41,564 bases of DNA from Marine Group II euryarchaeote MED-G34 (GTDB lineage: Archaea; Thermoplasmatota; Poseidoniia; Poseidoniales; Thalassarchaeaceae). A program made the translations under genes and the position numbers. This document shows positions 32,801 through 40,000 of the stretch, piece after piece. The notes beneath the pieces are model-generated. The model searched no databases. It was not told the DNA's origin and worked only from the letters and a program-made list of their open reading frames with translations. How positions within the stretch are numbered: position 1 is the stretch's first letter; every line of letters begins with the position of its first letter. The stretch spans positions 1 to 41,564 of the forward strand of contig NTJT01000007.1 of NCBI GenBank assembly GCA_002457605.1, written 5' to 3'.

Positions 32801-32923
32801 CCGGCGATGATTGTCGCCTACCACGAGTTCGGACATCGAATCACCCGGGGGGAGTCTTGGCTGGACTATGAGCAGAGCGGGGTGCTATCTGAAGAGGCCG
32901 TGCTCGAGGCAGTCATCGAATAG
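29819..32923 (+). CDS. Second RND/MMPL-family membrane transporter
   Basis: A 1,034-residue polytopic protein from the GTG at 29819. An acidic cytoplasmic N-terminus of about 85 residues (FWDGFFEKLKPLKESFDSAREGF) precedes the first helix (ASIVVLLLLVTTVIG). Two RND halves follow, each with a large extracytoplasmic domain and a helical bundle. The signature GLGVDYALHL is at residue 458 and GIGVDDSIHI at residue 916; in the second copy Tyr is replaced by Asp. The extracytoplasmic loops contain several Cys (CQLC, CWDE...DCW, CGGSAWTC). The frame is open further upstream to 29516, but that would overlap the thioredoxin gene. The GTG is the first plausible start after the divergent gene. Cargo unknown; lipid or hydrophobic-compound export is the family expectation. 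Confidence 0.85.
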   Translation: MARVEPEDKYSIGDGEGRDDEAAFWDGFFEKLKPLKESFDSAREGFADSFIGEGLDTTAQLIDDVSDAAEATTRRTVELTYSSILRSPASIVVLLLLVTTVIGRDAMEFEHQINGDVEIYLPDGADSTILLQQVREQWSTDIFILYVQTDNAVDDPSHRGTENITSVEILKQISWIEGDDQNRGIGGYQSGLDYNKEDRGGIDGVVWVISPAQIIKEANSSNYRFNCAMEKYALPTGDNEDCAVSSLNPYEGYSIPEGSGAQERIDRFVEDAEPLLSNFVRDTNNDGIWDTGVVIMGLKFDMSETDITSRPDPKGSTEENPDGILRDHKAFITHSQQLIYEESNPVDCQLCHRVYDTPTSTMDEFTSTDNRKAITITGLTPVVHDISDAIYIELVDRMLPISIVLVSLAMLLLHRNPKVIIICGAPILMSLAITFGITVIADIMLTPMIISVGPILVGLGVDYALHLTNRIEENRIELIEERLEMAWSAQRDGFQTEDIDPWDPHISLTATVRAVLTTGHAIFLSALTTIIGFSVLRWPSLVPIEPMRTVGTTLLIGISTTFVLSMLMVPALVQLLRYRKSRSKAFDKLWESIGEIPVKATVIVLIVTLALTFSGARILEEQLGQGISGAADEVPPGLESYETLREYSYVFDGGQTNMFIVDATQRGAQNDTAPIRDLPILDAIDFMQVNKIDQVANTSTVSLVTILKSIHVDVVIGDLELYDESLWEILHDECWDESTNPLRPDCWAYVVTSREDMVNVAFDTLSPEIRSMLMNADQGSGETKTLVYVNQPYLNLADAGSLRDAIDGFLTGVGCGGSAWTCQGLGLDQTFNSLLTGGLPVSIDVNDGVHEAQSETTIATMLILLIAMTFLFRSPRLALFTMIAVGVVVVWQPLLMRSGGVNVNFFTAMVGTIVFGIGVDDSIHIVDRIKDEGETPAGIVKSVSRTGQTIFETTATTCAGLSAGLFVAIPGLQNFFVLMMLLLILALLTSSILLPAMIVAYHEFGHRITRGESWLDYEQSGVLSEEAVLEAVIE

Positions 32924-32946
32924 CGAATGCTGTCGCTATGTAGTTA

Positions 32947-33249
32947 GGCGAGGGTGCAGGGAGTAAGCCCCTTTCTGTTCACCTTTCAGCTGGTCGCATT
33001 CAACTGTGCGTCCTACCCGGTCCTGTCGATGCCATGCAGACCTGCTTGGACTTGCTCCGGTGGGGATGCTCGTTCCAGCCGCGGTCAGGAAACCTCCCCC
33101 TTGCGGGTTCATAGTACGCCTGGCGCGGTTCGTTTCTGTTGCAGAGCCGACCCTCCCGGGCCTCCGACTTGCGTCGGACCACCTGCATCATGGAGAGGGG
33201 ACTTTCCTCAGTGTCGTACACTGTCAGCAACCCTCCTGCTCCCTCGCAC
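32947..33249 (-). ncRNA. rnpB: RNase P RNA
   Basis: The minus strand has the universal RNase P RNA landmarks in the right order. GAGGAAAGTCC, the conserved region I element, lies at 33199-33209. ACAGAAAGGGGCTTAC, the conserved 3' element that completes helix P4, lies at 32963-32978. The ends pair as helix P1: GCGAGGGAGCAGG (33235-33247) with CCTGCACCCTCGC near 32948-32960, with one mismatch. The length of about 303 bases is normal for archaeal (type A-like) RNase P RNA, which processes tRNA 5' ends. It sits convergently beyond the RND gene and divergently from rpiA. Open frames on both strands across it are incidental. The exact mature ends are estimates. Confidence 0.93.
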
Positions 33250-33326
33250 CCACGGGCGCAGGTGCCTCGCATGAACCCCTCGGTTGCTCAGAACGCAGCC
33301 TTGAGCAACAAATACACGCGGAAACC

Positions 33327-34058
33327 ATGATGCGCGGCACACCTCCAGCGAGTATCGTGGACGAAGTCGAGGCTTTGAAGCGCGAGGCCGGAATCGCTGC
33401 TTGCTCATTCGTCAGCAGTGGCATGATACTGGGCCTCGGAACCGGCTCTACAGTCCGCTACACGGTGCTGGAGATTGGACGCCGGATGATCGAAGAGGGA
33501 CTACAGATCAAAGGGGTCCCAACCAGTGAGGCGACTAGACATCTGGCAGAGAGCCTTGGTATCCCATTACTCACTCTAGAGCAGGTCGATGAAATCGACC
33601 TGACGATCGACGGTGCGGACGAGTTCGACCCAGATTTCCAACTCATCAAGGGCGGCGGCGGCGCTCTCACTCGAGAGAAGAGGGTAGCCTCTGTATCGAA
33701 GGCCATGGTCGTGGTAGCAGATGATCGCAAGCAGGTGCCGGTTCTCGGTGGATTTGACCTACCTCTAGAGGTCGGTACCAGCGACTGGGAGGGAGTTCGG
33801 GATGAATTAGACTCAATATGCCCAGGGCAGGTGAGGCTGCGTGGCGGGCCGATGCCCTATGTTACTGACAACGGAGGATACATCCTCGACTGCGAGTTCG
33901 GCCCCACCATCTCAGATCCAGGTAAGCTGGAAAAATTGATTCTCTCGGTAGACGGTGTAGTCGAGGTGGGGCTATTTGTTGGTATGTGCGACGCGGTCGT
34001 GATGGCGACGTTGTCAGAAGTGCTGACTATAGTCAAGGAAGATGGCAGACTGAACTGA
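33327..34058 (+). CDS. rpiA: Ribose-5-phosphate isomerase A
   Basis: A 243-residue protein starting at the first of two adjacent ATG codons (33327 and 33330). Motifs are GLGTGSTV near residue 35, TIDGADEFD, and KGGGGALTREK with the active-site Asp, Lys and Glu, all typical of RpiA. It interconverts ribose 5-phosphate and ribulose 5-phosphate for nucleotide synthesis. The frame continues upstream to 33006, but that stretch is RNase P RNA sequence on the opposite strand and does not encode protein. It is followed by tRNA-Lys. The gene is divergent from rnpB with about 77 bases between them, which must hold both promoters. Confidence 0.95.
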   Translation: MMRGTPPASIVDEVEALKREAGIAACSFVSSGMILGLGTGSTVRYTVLEIGRRMIEEGLQIKGVPTSEATRHLAESLGIPLLTLEQVDEIDLTIDGADEFDPDFQLIKGGGGALTREKRVASVSKAMVVVADDRKQVPVLGGFDLPLEVGTSDWEGVRDELDSICPGQVRLRGGPMPYVTDNGGYILDCEFGPTISDPGKLEKLILSVDGVVEVGLFVGMCDAVVMATLSEVLTIVKEDGRLN

Positions 34059-34074
34059 TTTCACGTTCCGTCGC

Positions 34075-34082
34075 GGTTATAG
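34075..34082 (+). promoter_or_regulatory. TATA box of tRNA-Lys
   Basis: GGTTATAG is centred about 27 bases upstream of the tRNA-Lys 5' end (34105), immediately after the rpiA stop. It shares the GGTTATA core of the elements at 8691 and 13981. Confidence 0.55.
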
Positions 34083-34104
34083 AGTGGCGTCAAGTCGGTG
34101 GGCT

Positions 34105-34181
34105 GGGTCTGTAGCTTAGTCAGGTAGAGCACCCGGCTCTTAACCGGGCGGTCGCGGGTTCGAACCCCGTCAGACTCGCCA
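34105..34181 (+). tRNA. tRNA-Lys (anticodon CUU), CCA encoded
   Basis: The acceptor GGGTCTG pairs with CAGACTC with one G-U pair. The D-arm is GCTTAGTCAGGTAGAGC, and the anticodon stem CCCGG/CCGGG encloses CTCTTAA with anticodon CTT. The T-arm is CGGGGTTCGAACCCC-like (GCGGGTTCGAACCCCGT). Discriminator G at 34178 is followed by encoded CCA at 34179-34181. It lies between rpiA and asnS on the same strand. Confidence 0.95.
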
Positions 34182-34250
34182 TCCAAACGCCCCTTTGAAT
34201 CGAGGTTTCTTAACCGATGAGCGAGCGAGTAGCCGATAGGAAGTGAGCCG

Positions 34251-35579
34251 ATGAGCAAGCAGCACTGGGTCGGTGACGTAAGAGCCGGAGATCACGACGG
34301 GTCCGAGGTAGAACTGAAGGGTTGGATACACAGGTCCCGGGGCTCGAACAAAATTTGGTTCCTAGTAATTCGAGATTCGACTGGTGTAGTGCAGTGTGTA
34401 GTCAAGAGGAAAGACGTCGGTGACGATACATTCGAGGACCTCCGTACAGCTCTCATAGAGTCTAGTGTAGTCATCCGCGGCACAGTCGAGGCCACCGACA
34501 GGGAACACGGTCATGAGGTGCTAGTTAGTTCGGGAGAGATTGTTGGTGCGGTGAATCCTGAACGACCCTTCCCGATAACCGAGTCCGCCATGGCCGAAGC
34601 AGATGGTGGTCAGACAGAGTTTCTGCTGGATAACCGACACTTGTATCTCCGCACCAGCCGGATGACTACGATGCTGAAGGTGCGTTCTACTGTATTCGGA
34701 GCCATCCACTCATACTTTCGGGACCGAGATTTCATTGAGTACCAAGCTCCGAACTTCGTAGCTGGGGCAGTAGAAGGTGGTAGCACCCTTTTCGAGGTAC
34801 CCTATTTCGATCGTAAGGCCTACCTAACTCAATCTTGGCAGCTCTATGCAGAGGCGGCGATGCCCGCTCTTGAGCGCCTGTATACCATGGCCCCTTCCTT
34901 CCGGGCAGAAAAGAGCCGCACTAGGAGACACCTCACAGAGTTTTGGCACGCTGAGATGGAGGTCGCTTGGGCGAGTAACTCTGAGATTATGGAGTACGGA
35001 GAGGGTGTCGTCAGACACATCGCTAAATCCCTACTGGATGAGAGGTCTGACGAGATGACGGAATTGGGACGAGACCTCGATTTAATCGCTAACTATGCGG
35101 ATAGCGAATATCCTAGGATGCGGTACGACGAGGCCATCGAGATTTTGCAAGGCAAGGGGGTGGTTGTTGAATGGGGCCAAGACCTTGATTACTCTAAGGA
35201 GAAGGTGCTAACCTCTGATTTCGACGTCCCTCATTTCTTGACGCACTATCCGAGGATAGCCAAACCGTTCTACCATCGCCCTGACCCAGATGATGAGAAA
35301 TATGTTCTCTGCCACGACCTACTCGCTCCTGAGGGATACGGCGAGATTGTAGGTGGAGGCGAGCGGACCTGGTCTGAGAAGGAGATTCTTGAGCGAATTG
35401 ACGAAGAGAAAACTCCTCGCGAGCCATATGAGTTCTACATCGACATTCGCCGCTATGGGGGCGTTCCGCATGGCGGCTTCGGCCTCGGTGTCGATAGGGT
35501 CTGTGCGTGGCTGTCAGGGGCTGACCATATCCGTGAGGTAATTCCATTCCCAAGAGATAGCAGAAGGGTCACGCCGTAG
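34251..35579 (+). CDS. asnS: Asparaginyl-tRNA synthetase
   Basis: A 442-residue class IIb synthetase. An N-terminal OB-fold anticodon-binding domain (ELKGWIHRSRGSNKIWFLVIRD) precedes the catalytic core. Motif 2 is SFRAEKSRTRRHLTEFWHAEMEVAW and motif 3 is PHGGFGLGVDRVCAWLSGADHIREV. The FLLDNRHLYLRTSRM segment and the motif 2 loop EKSRTRRHLTEFW match AsnRS of the archaeal/eukaryotic type rather than AspRS, where the corresponding stretch is shorter and carries different residues. It charges tRNA-Asn directly, so the transamidation route to Asn-tRNA would not be required. Start at the ATG at 34251 preceded by GAAGTGAG. The acyl-CoA dehydrogenase follows after 47 bases. Confidence 0.9.
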   Translation: MSKQHWVGDVRAGDHDGSEVELKGWIHRSRGSNKIWFLVIRDSTGVVQCVVKRKDVGDDTFEDLRTALIESSVVIRGTVEATDREHGHEVLVSSGEIVGAVNPERPFPITESAMAEADGGQTEFLLDNRHLYLRTSRMTTMLKVRSTVFGAIHSYFRDRDFIEYQAPNFVAGAVEGGSTLFEVPYFDRKAYLTQSWQLYAEAAMPALERLYTMAPSFRAEKSRTRRHLTEFWHAEMEVAWASNSEIMEYGEGVVRHIAKSLLDERSDEMTELGRDLDLIANYADSEYPRMRYDEAIEILQGKGVVVEWGQDLDYSKEKVLTSDFDVPHFLTHYPRIAKPFYHRPDPDDEKYVLCHDLLAPEGYGEIVGGGERTWSEKEILERIDEEKTPREPYEFYIDIRRYGGVPHGGFGLGVDRVCAWLSGADHIREVIPFPRDSRRVTP

Positions 35580-35626
35580 GCGTGCTTCTGCGAATCACTC
35601 ATACGAAGGCGGCGCTTAGCGATACC

Positions 35627-36841
35627 ATGGGAGAGGGCTGGCGCGAACTAGACATCGCAAATCCCACTGAGGAGCACGCGATGTTGCGTGATATGGTGCG
35701 CAGCTTCGTTTGTGATGAGGTCGAACCTCAAGCTCTTGAGCACGACCGCGATGAGAAGTTCAACTCCAAACTGTTCCGCAGACTGGGTGAGCAGGGGATT
35801 CTCGGAATCTCCGTTCCTCTCGAGTACGGTGGTGGAGGAATGGACGCTACTGCGGTGGCCATCATCAATGAGGAGATTTCCTACTCCGACCCCGGACTCT
35901 GTCTAGCATACCTTGCTCACGACCAACTTATCGCCAACAATCTCGCTCACAACGGCAGTGAAGAACAGAAGCAGCGTATACTGCCGAAACTGTGCAGTGG
36001 TGAGTGGATCGGCTGCATGGCGATGAGCGAGCCGGGATACGGAACAGACGTCCTTGGTATGCAGACCAGCGCCGAGCAGCGCGAGGATGGCTCTTGGATA
36101 ATCAACGGCCGCAAGATGTGGATTACCAACGGCTCAATCGACGAGGAAGGCACGCCTGCTGACGTGGTTTGGCTGTACGCCCGCACAGGAACTGATTCTA
36201 AGGGACGGGCCGAGCTAACCACCTTCATTGTAGAGAAGGGCATGCCGGGTTATTCGGTGGGCCAGAAGATTGAGGATAAGTTAGGTATGAGATCTAGCAA
36301 TACCGCCGAGTTGGTATTCGACGATTGCATCGTACCTGCAATAAATGTCGTCGGCAACCCAGGTGAGTCGATGATTCACATGATGAGAAACCTTGAGCTG
36401 GAGAGACTAGGTCTCGCAGCGATGGGAGTGGGCATAGCTAGGCGCAGCTTGATGGCGATGAATAGGTACGCAAGCGAGAGAGAAGCTTTCGGTAAGCAGA
36501 TTCGTGAGTTCGGACAGATTCAACGCCACATTGGCGAATCTTGGGCCGAATACAGAGCGATGCGTGCCTACGTCTACGATACCGCCCGCAAGATTGACCT
36601 CTCAAAGGCAGGTAACAGACTGGATTCGGATGGAGTCAAACTGTTCGGGACGTCCGCCGCCAAGAACATCGCAGACAGGGCCATCCAAGTGATGGGTGGC
36701 TATGGCTACGTCGGCGAGTACACTGTCGAGAGGCTATGGCGGGATGCCAAGCTCCTGGAAATCGGGGGTGGCACCCTTGAGGGACACCAGAAGAACATCG
36801 CTCGAGACCTCGCTGACGATTCCGCGGCAATAGACAGATAG
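35627..36841 (+). CDS. Acyl-CoA dehydrogenase, isovaleryl-CoA dehydrogenase-like
   Basis: A 404-residue flavoprotein. It has the N-terminal helical domain, the SEPGYGTDVLGM FAD/substrate motif, KMWITNGS, the GYG-containing MGGYGYVGEYTVERLWRD motif, and the C-terminal EIGGGTLEGHQ. In most family members the catalytic base is a Glu in an EGT motif at the C-terminus; here that position is Gly (GGGT). The alternative base used by isovaleryl-CoA dehydrogenase is present as Glu 259 in LELERLGLA. This suggests a branched-chain (leucine breakdown) or related substrate, using electron-transfer flavoprotein as acceptor. An upstream TTG/ATG-rich frame reaches 35582, but the ATG at 35627 is the normal start. 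Its stop abuts the encoded CCA of tRNA-Gln on the other strand. Confidence 0.88.
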   Translation: MGEGWRELDIANPTEEHAMLRDMVRSFVCDEVEPQALEHDRDEKFNSKLFRRLGEQGILGISVPLEYGGGGMDATAVAIINEEISYSDPGLCLAYLAHDQLIANNLAHNGSEEQKQRILPKLCSGEWIGCMAMSEPGYGTDVLGMQTSAEQREDGSWIINGRKMWITNGSIDEEGTPADVVWLYARTGTDSKGRAELTTFIVEKGMPGYSVGQKIEDKLGMRSSNTAELVFDDCIVPAINVVGNPGESMIHMMRNLELERLGLAAMGVGIARRSLMAMNRYASEREAFGKQIREFGQIQRHIGESWAEYRAMRAYVYDTARKIDLSKAGNRLDSDGVKLFGTSAAKNIADRAIQVMGGYGYVGEYTVERLWRDAKLLEIGGGTLEGHQKNIARDLADDSAAIDR

Positions 36842-36917
36842 TGGTAGTCCCGGGAGGATTCGAACCTCCGTCACCGGGACCAAAACCCGGTATGATGGAC
36901 CACTACACCACGGGACT
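36842..36917 (-). tRNA. tRNA-Gln (anticodon UUG), CCA encoded
   Basis: The minus-strand acceptor AGTCCCG pairs with CGGGACT. The D-arm is GTGTAGTGGTCCATCAT, and the anticodon stem CCGGG/CCCGG encloses TTTTGGT with anticodon TTG. The T-arm is GGAGGTTCGAATCCTCC. The discriminator is A (36845), and CCA is encoded at 36842-36844, directly touching the stop codon of the acyl-CoA dehydrogenase gene. A T-rich TATA-like patch lies about 30-40 bases upstream (36947-36957). Confidence 0.95.
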
Positions 36918-37003
36918 CCGAGCCGATGCTGACGTGTCTCTGCTTTTGATTTGACGGGACATCCAGCCGACACTATCAAAGGTTCTTGGAGTACGCTTAG
37001 AAC

Positions 37004-40000
37004 ATGCGTCAGCGTACAGCGTCTGCATTAGTGCTGCTACTACTGCTATCTTCTCTCTCGGTTGGCATGGCTTCCGCCGACCTCACCTATACGCGCAATC
37101 CCAGCATCATAGATGCTGACAACAATTTCGATACAGAATCAAGCCAGGAATTTCAACGCGGTACACCCTGGGTCGATTCGAGCCTTTGGGAGAGAGTTGA
37201 TTCGGGGGCCGAACAAGTACGGGTGACTGTCATCACACGCTCCCTGGCGACCCTTGACCAGTGGCAGCACGACAACGATGCCATAGAACAGCAGAAGCCG
37301 GCCAAGAACGGAGAGACTCTAGTTGCTCTTGATTCGACTGATGGGCAGGTGGATCACAGGACTTTTTGGATGGATGCTAGCATTTTCCATAAGTTGACCG
37401 GAGTCCCGGCAGTAATCGCTGTTCTGGATGCCGAGAAGACACCTGAACCGTATGACACAATGCCATTCGAGGCCCCTCCTGGGTTCGAGCCAGAGTCTGT
37501 CCGTAGCGGTGAGATACACGGCGCTAACGACGCATGGGATAGGGGATATGCAGGAGAAGGAATGGTAGTGGCCATAGCTGACACTGGAGTGGACTTCGGG
37601 CATCCTGATCTGAATGGAACTCAAGCTAGGGTGACCGATTCTAAGTCACCTTACGAGGGCTGGCCATTGATGTTCGATCACAACAGCATGTATTACTGGC
37701 TGTTGTATGGTGAGGCTTACCCTGCAAGGGGTACATGGTATGCTGACACTTCGCTGATTGATTACGACAACAACACCGACGGACTTCTCGACACGTCTGG
37801 TTACAACATTACTGGCATCAATTCCTCACTATCTGGGGCCTACCACCTTGGGGAGCACCCCGACTGGAGACTCATTGACAAGGCAGGCGGGGATGTCCCC
37901 ATCTTAGTGGTCGATGACAGGATATCCGGACTTTACGAGACCGTTTATCCTGACATTAACCGAGATGGCGACTTCTACAACGATGTTCCAATGCGCCCGG
38001 GGGAGGAGACAGCCGGCCTAGATACCGATGGAGACGGTCTATGGGATATCTCCGGAGGCTTGGTCTACTGGGTGGCCGATGGTACCAATGGAGTTCCTTA
38101 CACAGACACCTACGCTGCCCGACATGGTTACGCGAATCGGATTCCCGGCTCGGGGAACCTGACCCTTTTCATGATTGAATCGGGAAGTCATGGGACGCTT
38201 TGCGCCAGCGCGGTGGCCGCACAGGGAATTGTGAGCGACGGCAAGGTCCTAGGCATGGCACCGAACGCTACCATATCTTCGATAGGCAACCACTACTCAG
38301 GTGGCCACGCACTCGACGGCTGGCGCTTCATCGCCGAGGGCTACGACGGTGTCACCCTAACTCAGGGTGACCAGCCTCATATCGGTTCGTTCTCATTCGG
38401 TTACTCCTCGATAGACGAGGCCGGTGCCGACGGCTACTCTCTGTACCTTGACTGGCTCACCCGGGTCTACAACGACAACGCATCATACTCTGTGGCCATA
38501 GGTAACGGTGGTCACGGCTTCGGCACCGCCAAGGTACCAGGGGCCGCTCACGGCATCTTCTCAGTCGGTGCATTTAGCAGTCGTTCCAGTGATTCATGGG
38601 GTCAGAGCGCACCGTGGTCTAACCGAGGGCCAAATGTAGTAGGTAGGATGGACCCAGACATCGTCTCTGTGGGGTGGTCTGCAACCGGCGATATTCCACT
38701 AAACCAGAGGAGCAATGCCAACTCCGCTTGGGGGACTTGGGGTGGGACAAGTCTCGCAACTCCGATAGCAGCTGGCCTGATGGCTCTAGTCGCTCAGGCA
38801 TGGCAGCAGAACTTAGGTTACTATCCCGGCTCTCAAGAGTTCAGGGATTTCGTACTCTCTACATCTGATGACAGGGGTTACGAGCCGTTTGTCCAAGGCG
38901 GTGGTTGGTTCAATGCCTCTAGAGCGACAGCTACCTTGGATGGCGAGAATGGCACTTGGTGGGCCAGTCCAGCACAGTGGAACAGCGGTACATTCCAAGG
39001 GAAACACAGAGACGCCAACATTAACCTCATGCATCCAGGTGATTCGCAGCAAGTCGACCTAGGATTCCACAACTACGCAAATAATTCTGTGATGCTCAGA
39101 TTTACTCCTACAACCCACACCCCTCTCGAGCACAATGAGCATCTGTGGGTGAGCAGAGGGGAGATAACTTGTGTTGATGAACCCGGTGAGCCACCTTGTG
39201 ACGGCCCAGCATTTGGCGATGAGACCTATACCAATTCGGAATGTGAAGTGTATGATTCTAACAGGCCACACTTGCTGATACCACTCCATCTGACAAACAA
39301 CTCAAGCGTTCAGCTGCCTCCCGACACTACTCAGCTAAGGGCTCGTGCCACCATAGAGTACTCGGCATTTGATGGAAATCAAGACCGTAGTTCCGAGGAA
39401 CGAGTATTCCTCCAAGTCTACAGGTGGTCTGATCTTGATGGAGATGGAACTTACATCACCAATTCATGGGAGACGCCTTACCATGTTATGCCCGTAGATG
39501 AATGGACCGAGGCAGATGAGTTGGATGAAGTAACTTACTGGTGGTCCAATGGCCCGAACGCGGAAGTCAGAGTCGGACTTCCATTCGAAGACGCCAGAGA
39601 TGGCCTACTGCTAGGGATATGGAACTACAATTGCGATACTGGGTCAAACCCAGTCAGGATAGAGATTGATTGGACAGCATTCGGTAGTTCAGCAGACGAC
39701 TGGATCACAATTCCTTCTAGCACTGTGATCCATGCCAATAGTTCGGCCACAACTCAGATGACAGTCTCAGTTCCACTTGATGCCGAATCAGGTCTTCACC
39801 AGCACGGAGTACTGGTAGAGACATTCGAACTCAATCAGACAGGCTGGCCCACGACAGTTCCACACAGAACATGGACTCTTCCTGTGGTGACAAATGTCCC
39901 TTGGTCTGGCCCCTTCAACCTAGATGCGAGGCCTTTGGATGGGAACGTATCGAACCAGACTTTGTATGATGAGAGTTGGATTAGCGGAGCCACTAGGTGG

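Noticed and set aside
33006-33326. Extension of rpiA upstream to give a 350-residue protein
   Set aside because: The extra sequence is the complement of RNase P RNA, and the additional residues have no similarity to RpiA. The ATG at 33327 gives the normal family length.
34251-35579. Call as aspartyl-tRNA synthetase
   Set aside because: The DNRHLYLR segment and the EKSRTRRHLTEFWHAE motif 2 loop match AsnRS; AspRS has a different loop sequence.
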